The notes under the pieces were generated by a model that saw only the letters and a list, made by a program, of their open reading frames with translations, did not search any database and was not told where the DNA came from. The position numbers were made by a program, and so were the translations under genes. Below are positions 46,622 through 58,512 of a DNA stretch of 64,000 nt, piece by piece; the stretch's first letter is position 1, and each line of letters begins with the position of its first letter. This stretch comes from Allacma fusca (Eukaryota > Arthropoda > Collembola > Symphypleona > Sminthuridae): NCBI GenBank assembly GCA_947179485.1, contig OX359246.1:54663632-54727631 (forward strand). Direction: 5' to 3'.

Positions 46622-47947
46622 TCAAAATAAGACCAGTAAACCAATGACTTGCGATACAACATAACCAACAAAAACTGGAGTTGTGGATCGGTCTAAAATA
46701 TAGAAACTTCCAGCCCTAATTCCACATGCAGGGATTCGTCGCACAGTCCGTTGAATATAGTTTCTATCCTTTGTAGGGAGCTTACGAGTTTTTGCCAGAA
46801 TGCTTAGTTTTAATTGCTGGATCTTCTCCGGAACTTGGTACACGTGGCCCAAGAATAGTGTAAAAAGGACTGTCGCATTAATTCCAATGAACAACATTGC
46901 AAATGAAAAGCCCGGAGATATGTGCCAATATCGAATGCCAACAAATATTCCACCGATCGATACAAACAGCCAAACAAGTTTCATCACGTAGTTGGTTGGT
47001 GCGTATGTGTAGTTATAAATCCGTATTTCCAGTGATGCAAGAACCAAGTCTTTGCAGAGACTTACTAAACTAACTGGATTTGCAGCTTCCGTTCTGAAAT
47101 TAAAAATATTTGAAATGCCTGTATTCTCACAAAGCAATACTGTATTCTTTTATAATAAGTTAATTTTCGAAAATTGTTGATACTTGAGTCTTAAGCCGAC
47201 ACTGTACAACTTATCGCCGACCATGTAAGGGAGAGCATAGCCTAAAAATACGTAGCTGCACAAGAAATGAGATGCGCTTGTTTGGAACATCAAGATTATT
47301 TCAGTTGTTATGGACATCAAAATGACACCCCGGTTGGAGCTCCAGTCGCGAGGAAGAACGGTATGCAACATGTATGTAGCATCCGTTGTATTCGCAAAAA
47401 TGATCAAAGAGCATAATACACAAACAGTGTGTGCATAAGGGAGGATCACGAAATACATATCGTGGGAAGATAACCCCCAAAAATTATATGCGACAAGACT
47501 TTGTAAATCTAGAAACAAAGCAAGATACTCCTTGTAAAAACCAAAACTTCACAATATTCTATTCTAAACCCTAAGAAACTAACCTCTTTTGATGAAAGCC
47601 TGATTCATGCGTGTTATCAACATGGAATTTTCTCCCCCTTTTTCATAAATCAAGTACCAAAAGTTGTACAAGTTGTAAATCAAATATGCAATCAACATCA
47701 TGTTAAAAGAAGCATGTGCCTGAACGAAGTACTTCGGATCAACGAAGGACTGAATTAGTCGTATAATCTTGTAAATTGTATTTAGAACTTGTAAGAAAAG
47801 CTGAATTTTCCAAGTAAATAGTCTGCGTTGGCTCCTTTGGGGTCTCATTTCACCGTTTTTGGAATTAAAAGTGATGGGAAGCACGCTAAATTTAAATAAT
47901 AAATTGATGGCTCTAAAGTTGTGCTTCATAAGTTGCCCCGTTAGCAT
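46622..47947 (-). CDS. Gustatory receptor family protein (3 exons, 386 aa)
   Basis: Exons: 47584-47947, 47184-47508, 46622-47093; phases close to 387 codons with the stop, the usual length for insect-type gustatory receptors (inverted seven-pass ligand-gated channels). It starts at MLTGQLMKHNF, has several hydrophobic segments (MMLIAYLIYNLYNFWYLI, YFVILPYAHTVCVLCSLIIF, LVWLFVSIGGIFVG, FAMLFIGINATVLFTLFLG), and ends in a last segment GYVVSQVIGLLVLF that resembles the family's C-terminal TYxxxxxQF region. Sequence identity in this family is very low, so the call rests on length, topology and the C-terminal motif. The ligand is unknown. An earlier in-frame start exists but is not ATG. Confidence 0.72.
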
Positions 47948-48499
47948 TTTGACACACAATATTTTCTGATGTTCAGTTGAAACTAGGTAATTGCAACAAT
48001 CGGTGATAATATTTATACTATTTTGTATTTTTTTCAAGTAATGTACTCAAAAAACCTGAATTGTAAGCAGTAATAATTTAGTTGACTATATTTCGCAAGT
48101 GCAAATAATTTTCTGATTGTGAGTAACAACGGTAGAAGAAAAGCTTCATTGGAACGAGCTGATATTGTAAACTTACTTAGAATGTAATTAAGTCAGAATA
48201 CATAAACAGGAATAATGAAATGGGCAAATATTCGTTGTTAATTGAAACTAAATGTCAACTGTCACTTACCCGGCCATCATTCAACTTTAAACGTATTCCA
48301 TGTGACCGCTGTTGAAGTTTCGAGGAAAACGACAATCATTCGATTGAGATTATAAATAACATACATTTTTAATGTAATTTCTAAATTTTTTAACATATTG
48401 GCTCTATCCAGTAATTTCATCAATAAATTCACCAAAGGCATCCTTGCTCGGTTAGGGAAAAAGTTTTTGCGAATCCACAAACTTGGTTTGTGCCCGAAA

Positions 48500-48780
48500 T
48501 GACCCTAAGAATATAGCCACTTTAAACGCGGAAGCTGCACTTCAAGGCCCCTGGCCATATCTGTAAGTATAAGTGCCCAACTTTAAGGCGCATGCCCGAT
48601 TTCGAAAATTGTTGTTGCCGATTTGACCAAAGGTCTCTCTGTTCATGTATGAAGGTGCCAAACTTCGAGGTACATACGTGACCATTTTAATAAAATATCC
48701 ATTCCCCTTTGTAGGTGCTCACCTTTGAATCATATGCCCACTTACGCAATATTTTGGTTGATGTCCACTTTTGAAATTTG
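48500..48780. repeat. Degenerate tandem repeat
   Basis: Related phrases GTGCCCAACTTTAAGGCGCA, GTGCCAAACTTCGAGGTACA and GTGCTCACCTTTGAATCATA recur about every 75-95 bp, each followed by a CCGATTT/ACGTGACC/CCCACTT-like tail. Three or four diverged copies are visible. Confidence 0.5.
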
Positions 48781-49617
48781 TCCGCCTCCGGCATCCCTGA
48801 GGTAATCACAAATTACAACAAGCATTAAATTTGGGTAGACTGTTTAAGAGAAAAATGAGAGAAGGTTTTTTTATTGATAATTTTCTTCTTTAGGGCTAAT
48901 ATTTTGATTAGATTTATTTATAATGCCGCACATCAAAACTTGGCTGATTGTGAGATCAAATTCCTTTACGTGGTTTGCGCAATTACTTTCGGAGCGTGGA
49001 TCGATGTCATTACATTTCTGTCGTATATAATAACTGTTTGAGCCTACGTACATTTTATTTCAGGTTTTCGACGGGTTAACGTAACCGAATTTGGTTTACC
49101 CATTATTTGGGTAATATGTCTACACTATAGCCACTTTTACATATTTTTGTACCCAAAAGGGTACAAAAAGTACATGCTGGCAACTTATTTAAAATATATA
49201 ATAAATATAGTGAGCTATGCAAAAGTGTGTGCAAAATTACTAAATGTAGAGTTTACATGCTAATGCTTCAGAGTTGCTAGACTTCTGAAGTGACCTCACG
49301 CTGCGGTGTTCTTATAAATGTCCATAGATTGGAAACAGCTAACGGATTCCCTCACAGCTAGGTCGGGACCCGGCCGTGACATTGAGGTGCCTTTGTTGGG
49401 TTTATTCCCTTTCAGCTATGAATTTAAAGACAGTCAGGAGCAAACACAGTGGGTACATTACCCCAGTTTTCAACCTCATTGCTCAACAGCAGATATAACT
49501 AACCAAATGAAATTGCCTTCCTTCAAGCCTTCAAAGGCCAATTTTTAAAACAATGCCTTTCTACTATTCAGGGTTGGGACGGGCTTCAATACCGATACTG
49601 TTTTGATTCTTGAGATA

Positions 49618-50382
49618 AGCTGGGTTTATAGTTTCCTTTTCCCTTCATTTTCATTTACTTTTCACGAAATATTCCCTTTTCGTCCATTTAGACGTTCTTT
49701 TCCTTTCATGCGCGAAGCAAATTATACTTTCAGTTCGGGCGCGAAACTTGCCTTTTTTCTTCCTTTTCCTACAACCAGTTCAACTTTATGGCAAAGGACA
49801 AAATAAGGAACTAGTAAATACACAGTTATAAGAAATTACTTATAAAACAAATTAAATACTGTAGTTCAGCGCTAAATATACCTGTTTGCATCCTGTAGCT
49901 AAATACATATAAGATATAAATTGTTAGACATAATTGCAGTGTCTAATTATTATATACTGTGTTACTGTGTGTATATAAGTGTTACTTGTTAATTCTGAAA
50001 TATACTTTAATTATTTTTACATGTATTTTTACATCATACTGTGTACTTGCCTAAATATTTATAATGATACTCGGAATTCTCAAGACCTCAATCGTTTGTT
50101 AAAATCGATTCACCAATATTTTGTATACGAAATATTAGTAATTACATAACCCGTAATCCACTATTTTTTAATTTATAAAAGTAATATGCGAGAACCTTTT
50201 TAAAAAAAACTTGATCAAAATTTATGTTGACTAGAATACAACAGGTAATCAGTTTATACTTTCATTCATTTATTAACGCGGGAACGAAAAGGCAAACGAA
50301 ACGCAAAAATTATTTCTTGATCAGATGAAAGTATAAATACATCGAAGGAAAGGCACGCAAAAGTGAAACTATAAACCCGGCT
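49618..50382. mobile_element. MITE-like element, 765 bp, GAAAGG-rich arms
   Basis: Left end AGCTGGGTTTATAGTTTC; right end on the minus strand AGCCGGGTTTATAGTTTC (17 of 18 match). The arms carry many TTTCCTTTTC/GAAAGGAAA-like words in opposite orientation. The trinucleotide ATA flanks both sides, but it is too short to be convincing as a target-site duplication. No coding frame of note. Confidence 0.6.
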
Positions 50383-50686
50383 ATACGAAGGAAAAGTTTG
50401 ACACAGAGCTTATTATCCACGAGACAAACCTACAATTTTGGGGAGGATTTTTCGAATCCTAATTCTGTTTTGAAATCAAATGCTTTTTTAAAAACCCGAT
50501 TTCTAGGTGTTGTGCGTAATGGAATTCAATAAATTCTCTTTGGATTCAGATTCTGCTACCATTGATCTATTTATCTATGCTCAGAACCAATCATTAAAAA
50601 AGAACGATTTGAATACAGACAACGTTTAATGTTTCTGGGACACTATGTAATTTGAAATCCGATATTACTACTGAATGACTCTTTGA

Positions 50687-51626
50687 CAGAGCTATGCAAA
50701 ATACTTGGTCTAAGATTACAAAATACAAAATAAAATACCTGAAGTGAAATATAGCAAATACAAAATACAAAGTAAAATACCTCAGGGTAAATTACTAAAA
50801 TACAAATAAAAATACAATACATCGTCGGTAATTTAAAATACTCAAATACAAAATACTGTATTTTAAATACAATACCTTTCTTAAAATACCCATAAACATA
50901 ATGCTCACTATTTTCAGCTTCTGGGACTCAAACAGCTTTAAAAATCAACATTTTAAAAATTAATTAGATAACTAATCACTTCAATGACTGCATATAAGAC
51001 TGGTGTAGTAACAAATGATTCAACTTTTGTTGAAGTGGTCAGTCCGTTAATTATAATTACATTGACTAACTATAATCAGTTATTTTGATTGTTTATTAAG
51101 TAATGTAGATTATTATGATATTTTTAGTATCTGAGTTAGTATCTGAAAATTAAATTGAGTGCCTTCGACGGATCTTAAATATTGTTGTTGAAGAGGCTAA
51201 GTGGACTAAGTGATGTACAAAAGCGTAGACCATTTTGCCGTTTCATTGATGATTTGTAATACTGAATATGGAGAACCTGAACATGTTTGATGTATCCAGT
51301 AAAAAGGATTCATTCCGTCGCATGTTATTGCATTGCTAAAATGGAATTCTCACAATTATTGAACATCATGCAAACTACAAACAATGTCAAAGTTGTAATC
51401 ATGCTGGTGAAAAGTATTTTGAGCCAAATACTTTATTTGAAATACATTTTCCAGGCCCTTGAAAGTAATCAAATACAAAATAGTTTTGTACTTACAGGCC
51501 CTTAAAATACTAAGTACAAAATACTTGCCCACTGCTTGCTAACTTGAAAATACCAAATACAAAATACTTTGTGGTCTGAAAATACGTATTTTAAAATACT
51601 GTATTTGAAAATACTGCATAGCTCTG
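50687..51626. mobile_element. Non-autonomous hAT-like transposon, 940 bp, AAATAC-repeat arms
   Basis: Inverted ends start CAGAGCTATGCA on the left and CAGAGCTATGCA on the minus strand at the right. A perfect 8-bp target-site duplication, CTCTTTGA, lies at 50679-50686 and 51627-51634. The CAGAG start and 8-bp duplication fit the hAT superfamily. Both arms (about 200 bp) are arrays of AAATAC/GTATTT words; the core has no transposase frame. Confidence 0.88.
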
Positions 51627-51901
51627 CTCTTTGAACATTATTTGCCTTCCTCCCAGTCTTATTATAATTTTTAAAATATATTGACCCGCCCTTGATCACT
51701 CCTCCAAAAGGACCTCCTACATTTCGAACTTTATTTATTGCAAATTTTTATTAAATGTTATCTAATCTTGGCATGATTATTGTAAACGAAGTGTAAGTTT
51801 AGTTTATGGTTTTATTTAACTGTAATGTACTAACAATTGTCACATACTAAAGTTACGAAAGTTATTAGAACTATTTAATAACAATCACGTTTTAGCTCAT
51901 T

Positions 51902-52258
51902 TCATACATAAGGCATCCTACGCGTGGAAGTCTTTAATAATTTTAAACAATCCTTCCTTCGCTTTCCATTTTCAATAATTTTTTTGAAGCCTTCCCTTAA
52001 CCTTCTCAACAAATTTTTGCTTACCTTATACTTATTTTCTTCATTCGGCTGAAAAATCAGTTCATCACCTTGAATGAAGCCTCCTTTGAAGGCTAAAAAC
52101 CTTCGAGACACCACATAGACAGGACGATTGTTCAGAACTAATGATAACGTTAAAATTATTAATATTACAGCACCAAGGGACAGTGATGTAAAAAAATATG
52201 CTTGGGAGATGAAATAAATTTGATGCGATGGAGCCATCGTATGTATAGATATGCACAT
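51902..52258 (-). CDS. Possible small single-pass membrane protein (118 aa)
   Basis: ATG-initiated open frame of 119 codons. One hydrophobic segment lies near the N-terminus (FFTSLSLGAVILIILTLSLV), followed by a basic, lysine-rich tail (LLRRLREGFKKIIENGKRRK). I do not recognise it. It could be a small single-exon gene, the last exon of a longer gene, or chance. No splice partner was found. Confidence 0.35.
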   Translation of the reverse strand: MCISIHTMAPSHQIYFISQAYFFTSLSLGAVILIILTLSLVLNNRPVYVVSRRFLAFKGGFIQGDELIFQPNEENKYKVSKNLLRRLREGFKKIIENGKRRKDCLKLLKTSTRRMPYV

Positions 52259-52928
52259 CCAGAACCCAGAGACTTATATTCTAGGAAATTATCTTTTGCA
52301 ACAATAAACTCGATAGAAATAACATGTAACATCACGTGCTATAAAGACTCTCCGGGGGAATTTAGCAAAATTGGTTTAGTGCGTGAGAGGAGTCTGAGCA
52401 GATTTTCTTACCTGTACAGTCAAAACTTGTTGAGCAAAGCAAGTTTTCTTTTGCAAAACTGCTTTTGGTACACATTTTCAGCCACTAGATGGGGAGACTA
52501 ATTATTACTTAGGAATCTTGACTAGTAAAACTAATTCAAGAAACCTTGGAAACCCAGTGATAAATATTATGAACCTAATGCCACTCTAATATTTAATATT
52601 CATATGCTCATAAAATTAGTTTATTGCTTCAAATAAAAAAATTAACGGGTAATATTGGAACCTCTTTCTTCTGTTATTACTTAGAAAGACTGGTAAGTTG
52701 ACTTTTCGTCCTGAAGTAATCTCAGTAAGAAGGCATTCGTGACATCAATAATTATAATATGATTAAAACAATAATATGACAATTGTATAAATTAAAAATG
52801 TACAGTACAAATATGTCAATAAAATTCAACCAAAAGTATAACCAAAGTTGAATGCAGGAATAGTGCTTTAATCTGATTAGTTATCATCGAAAAATAAAGT
52901 GAAAAAGTATGAAATCTTCTTGTGCGCC

Positions 52929-53885
52929 CTATTGGTATCTATAAAAATTTGTTGAATACTGTTGGTTGTTACTGCTTGATCTGTGTCTGGACTGTGCAGG
53001 CGAAGGTAAAGGAACACGATAGCAATGCTTGTACAAATTGTAGTGCAAGTCCCCACTGAACGGGTAGTAGTACTCTTCAGGGAAGGCTGTGTGGAAATGT
53101 ACAGGCAAGCCCCCCTTTAGTCTAGCTGCAAAATACAGGTGTCCACAATCATAGACGTCCAAATAACGCCCGTTTCTGTGGAGGACGTAAGTTTTGAAAC
53201 TTCTGTTGCTCCAGTAAAAGCCGTTGTAGCCGTACTGTAAATAGGTATATTCAGGTTCAAGTAAGTACGATAAGTAGTAGTAAAATTACTTTTTTTGTGT
53301 AAGTTAATTTGGATTACATAAAAATTCATGCACATTAATCTTCAAAGGTTCCCTTTACATATGAAATTTTGCTGTGCTTTTAAACTTACAGGGATCAATC
53401 GACCGGTGAAAGCTCCTTCAATCGCTCTAGGACTTCCAATTATCACAGTGTTAAATCCCTTGCTGACCAAGGGTGTTCCATGGTAACAGTTCGCTGCATC
53501 ATGCAAGGGCTCCCGAAGACGAAGCCAGTAGTCCCAGTCATTTGGAGTCCAATATTCGTAATTAGAATTCCGGGGGTCGCCTTTTTTGTAAAACCAAAAA
53601 TTTTGTAAACGCGTACGCACATATACAAACTATCGACAAGATAAATTAATTTACTAGCATAAAAAAATATGCGAGACAGGCAAGCCAGATTTCCCGCACG
53701 TTTTAATTAAATGCAATTTATTTGAACATTATTTCCGTAATTACTTAAAAGCTACCTGGGTTAAGTGTATGTCCAAGCAAGAATGCATCCCAATTGGACC
53801 GCTTCGTTCTCCTCGAACTTTCCTCACATTGACACACGGTATTCAAAATAAGTAAAGAAAGCCAAAAACGTAAAAATTGTTTCAT
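52929..53885 (-). CDS. Secreted orphan protein, tandem paralogue A (3 exons, 208 aa)
   Basis: Exons: 53756-53885, 53390-53580, 52929-53234; phases close to 209 codons with the stop. Signal peptide MKQFLRFWLSLLILNTVCQC, then a basic RRTKR site. The domain continues with W-rich segments (YEYWTPNDWDYWLRL), a strand (FNTVIIGSPRAIEGAFTGRL), and a YGYNGFYWSNRSF ... VYDCGHLYFAARLKGGLPVH block. The tail is rich in S, N, Q and Y. It aligns along its length with the gene at 56804-58512, with the same intron positions and phases. I do not recognise the family. It is likely extracellular. Confidence 0.75.
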
Positions 53886-56803
53886 ATTGTACTGTTCTGG
53901 GTAAAAATTACAACCGTGGTTGAACGGATCAAAATAGGGAAAATTCGGTTTATTTCTACTGCCAGAAAGCAGATTATTGTGTGCTGTAAAATTTGATACT
54001 GGACGTTAATGCAAAATACAAATGCAAAACTCTCTCGACACACTCAACTCCAAAGTAAACCCGAGACTAACGCACATTGTCTAAATTCCAAGAATTTTCC
54101 AGTGGAACCTACATGATTTGGAAAAGCATCACAACAAAGACGACATTAGGGAAAAAATGGGATTTACACGGCAGGATTTTCGCACGCCATCGGATATCTT
54201 TGAGTCCTATTAGGTTTAAGTATGAAGCACGTAATACTGAGGGTTTGTAGAAAAAGAGAAGCACTGCAATTATCCTTCACCTTCAGACTTTTCTCAAAAG
54301 GAAGGCAAAGTGCTCTGGTTGTGTATGCATGAGTATTAATAAATAGGCACGCCATAGGTTATGTTTACAGGAACGAGGCTTCACCTAATGATTAGGTACC
54401 TCAGGTCTCATCCTCTCTCAAATGCTCCGTCACGCTCCGTGTCCTGGAAAACAATTGCTTACCTCTGAACCTCCTTTTAAGTCTCTGCTGTGCGACCTTT
54501 CCAAATGTTTGTGCTGTAATGTGGCTTCACATTAGCCTTTAATTTTTCCATTTCAAAAATTGTGTTTAATTTCTTCCAAGGTATACATTGCATATGTTCC
54601 CCATATGGAAAGTTCCAGTGTTAAAACATTTTTTATGTAAACGACAATACATGCAAGTAATTATGAGTGTTCGCCATAAAAGTTAATTATTTTTCCAGCA
54701 ATATTTTTGCTAATAGTAAGGAATTCAAAAATACAAGGAGATGGTAAGAGGTAACTATAAGGGTTGCGAAGGATCTCCAATTATATTCCGCTTCAGCAGT
54801 GCTATTAAGTGGTATCAATTCCACTATAATTATTTTTATCGAAGGACTTGTGTGAACTTTTTAATTTTCTGATTCCTTCGAAATGATATGGCCAAAACTT
54901 TTCCCCTTACTTTCAAATTGCTGGAAGACACGTCAAGCAAATCAAAAATTCCATCCAGGTTCATCAACTTTCCGGCTATTACGCCTGCACCAGTAAAAAA
55001 GAGAGAGACCTGTTGACTGAGAAAAACTTATCTGCTTTTTGTAGCTCTTGGAATTATTGCTATCAAAGAATAATGTCATGCGTCATGTATTTTGAAGGAA
55101 AAATAATTATTCTAATTTTATTGCTACCAGTGATAAATGGCTGAAAACATTTTTAGAACCAATAGCTCAACTTTTACGGTAAATTTTAAATAGAAGTTAA
55201 AGTGCCAACACGTATCGATTAAATTGCATTACCACAAAAGGACAGATCGACTCATGCGGCTTGCTGAAATCAATTCTGAAAAGCAACTCTCTTAATTTTT
55301 GTTTCGATCTCATCTATGCGGATGGTGTCCATTGATTTTAATTCTGGCTCACATATATTTACTATTATTTCTATATAATGTCATTACGACAAAGGAAATG
55401 TATAAGATGCAATATTTACTTCGCATTCCAGTAGCAAGTATTGCACGTGTCACATCAGGGTCGTTCCGACTGATGTGAGAGGCGACCAAGAACGTGTGAA
55501 CATACGTATAGCTAATGTATAATCAGAGAATAATATAGGGATGCTATTAATGCGTAAACGCACGCAATTTTAAACACGGAAATGATTAAGAGCATAGAAA
55601 TTATTATTTAACTCTAATGATGCTGGTCTTGCCTTCATTCCTGATTGTACTCCTGAACGCTCCTCAACCCTTTCATATGTATGTATGTATATATGATTTC
55701 TATGATAGCTATAGCTGGGATGAAATTTTAAACCCAGTCCTATAACACGTATCTACATATGTATATAAAAAGGATTTTCCAACTCATTTAGCCATTGTTA
55801 TTTGATTTCCCCTGATTGAAATTGAATCCAAGAAGTTATACAACCTTGGGAAAATTATATTTATCCCAGAATTCTTGCCATTTATAAATAGCTTAAGACA
55901 ACAAGAAAAATATTCAGGGCATGGGAAATACAGGGAAAATGCATTAGGATATTCGAATAAAAACGTACATAACAATTATAAAAATACGATTATAAAACCC
56001 CAATTCCGACTTTATTGCTCCACTTCACATTTGCAAAAACCATAGTTAATTTCACGCACACTGTCATCATGTTGTTAGCAACTTGTGAATGGTTGTCTAC
56101 CCATTTAACTTGTATTCAGGATTGCATGCATGTCACGTCTGAAGTAACAAAAGTTTGTGAATATGTGCAACACATGTACATATGTATGTATGTATGTAGC
56201 ATTTTTATGTAATTACCTACGAATTAATCTAATGCTCAGATACTTGTGCGTCCGGTTCTGGAATTGTGTCTTTTCAAGAAATTAAACAGAACAATGCAAA
56301 CAGCGACAATTAATGAAAATCCCTCAAAGTTTTTTCTCTGTAAATTTTTTTCGATCATATAAACAAGTTATTTTCACTCCAATCCATACACATACATATG
56401 TGTGCTACACTATGGTTTACACATTGGTCTAATCTAATTAAAAGTCTACAGAACAATCTACTAAATAGCAAACAAAATCATGTTAGGCGGGACTTATTGA
56501 TACAGCAATAATTATTACAAGAAAATAAGGTGAATCGTTTATTTCTCAAAATAAGTTTACACAAGAAAGGAGCTTGAACAAATGAGTAAGGTCATGACGG
56601 AAATCAAAGTAGGAAATACAAATTAGTAGTCATTAATAACATCCAAGTTAATACGTGTAGTTATGAAATTAAGATAGATTACTGGAGTATCTGTACGTGC
56701 ATGGGACGGCTGAAACATTAAGTATAGTGTAAATTCCTAATACCTACATATGTAAGTGTATTTAGATAGAGAAAGTCTGACTGTCAATTTTTAATCTGGA
56801 AAT
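53886..56803. other. Intergenic region between tandem paralogues
   Basis: AT-rich; includes (TATG)n tracts near 55679 and 56181. No gene was recognised. Confidence 0.45.
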
Positions 56804-58512
56804 TCATGTTGCTGGGATTCTGCTGCAATGACTTGAGACCGGATAGCGTAAGCTTCCTCCAAGTGGGTTGCGGATCTGGAGGGGATAAAAATCATGGAGG
56901 TAGGCTGGATACCCGTTGAGGAGTCTTCCAGCAATGAACATCTCCCCACACTCATATACCCTCAGTCTTCTACCCGCCCTTTGAAATATAAAGGTCGGGA
57001 AAGACCAATTGCTCCACACCATCGCTTGGTTTTTTGTCCCATACTGTGAAAATGAAAAACCCCGCAATTTGTTTTCAAACCTGATAGCTACTCCCAATTT
57101 ATTGGAACAAATTGGGGAAATATGTTGTCAATTATAAATTATTTGAAAATACTTTCAAGTACTTAACTTGATATATAATTATTAGTTTTGCAAATTTAGA
57201 CCCCGTAATTGTACTAGATTTATTCCATATTTTCCTATTTCTGAATCACTCGAGGTTTTCATCTAGCATTGAAATCACTGGTTTGAAATACTCCAATTAA
57301 TTACTATGTTTAACTTCAACTATACTTTTTTCACGCTCTGTATAACAATCTGCTAGTACACAATTTCTACAGTACATATCCTAAGGCTTGGAACTACTTT
57401 CACATTTCGAAACATACAGTAAATAACTTTATCTAATTTGTAAAACTCCCTATCAAAGCACACTTCGAAAGGAACAACATTTGACTATTAATGAAATATT
57501 GATACTACGGAACAGATAACCCTGTTAATCGGAAATGCACAAAATGGCTTTCGCTCCTGAGAATAAATGTCCTCTCTTGTGAAACTGCACATTTGTAATT
57601 TACAGTTAGCGCTTAGTAACTTCGTTGTCCCTAAAAGTTTTTAGCATTGCATTTAATAGATAAGATATTCTAGGAAGAAATTATATATATGTATGCATAT
57701 ACATACAAGGGATAAATAAATAAGGACCTACAGGAAGTTCATTGGTTTTTTCTTCTTTTCATTTACTATTACAACTGAACGGAATGTAAGCATTTCCGAG
57801 AACTTATAAACGAACATCCAGACTAAATTATTAACAAGTGAAAGCAAATAAGTCCATTTTTAATTCATAGTACATACATGTCATGGAAATTGCAGTATTC
57901 CTAAGGAATATTTCATACAAGAGCTTACCTGGACAAGATTTCCATTGAAAGAAGCCACGACATCCTCTGGCCTCGCCACGATCACAACCTCTGTGTGTCT
58001 TAACCGAAGTATCCCTGCTTTCCCTCGGGGTGGATGTCGAAGACTCTTTTGCAAGGCAGGGTTTCTTTTGAACATCCAACGTCGCCATTCCTTCCCTCTC
58101 CAGCGGCTGTAATCTAGGTCTTGCTCTGGAAATTATTATAAAATCCCCCCCCCGGAACTTGATTTCAAACTGGGAGCTTATCCTTTAATATTATTCTTTC
58201 ATTTAGCAAAACAAATCACTAGCAAAATTTTTTAAATGGGCTGCTTATAAACTGGTCTGAAATTTTTATAATAATATCGCCTTCATTTGATGGATTAATA
58301 TCTTAAATAAAATAATTTATTATCAAGATATATCAATCCCAAGTAGGTCTTTACATCAAAATTGACTAACCCGGATTGAGCACGTGTTCCGTCTGGAAAT
58401 TGAGCCACCCGTTATTTTGAAGGTAATTCCCATAAATGGCGGACTCGACGCATTCCAGAATTAAAATACAAGTTGCTACAAGAGCAGTGACGTAGAATTT
58501 GCTAAGCTTCAT
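56804..58512 (-). CDS. Secreted orphan protein, tandem paralogue B (3 exons, 192 aa)
   Basis: Exons: 58371-58512, 57929-58125, 56804-57043; 193 codons with the stop. Signal peptide from MKLSKFYVTALVATCILILE. Corresponding blocks to paralogue A: LNP at the first junction, TEVVIVARPEDVVASFNGNL ending exon 2, and YGTKNQAMVWSNWSF ... RVYECGEMFIAGRLLNGYPA in exon 3. Two cysteines in exon 3 are shared (VYxCG and the later HC). It lacks the S/N/Q/Y tail of A. Its middle exon is much more basic (WRRWMFKRNP). A TATA-like TATTTATA lies upstream on the minus strand at about 58633-58640, a plausible promoter. Function unknown. Confidence 0.75.

Larger units (their letters stand above)
47948..51901. other. 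Repeat-rich intergenic region
   Basis: Holds a degenerate tandem repeat at 48500-48780, a MITE-like element at 49618-50382 and a transposon-like element at 50687-51626. The open frame at 48277-48480 (minus) has no ATG and no recognisable motif. Confidence 0.5.

Noticed and set aside
48277..48480. Short minus-strand open frame upstream of the gustatory receptor
   Set aside because: Starts with a non-ATG codon, does not resemble the receptor family and has no clear splice sites.
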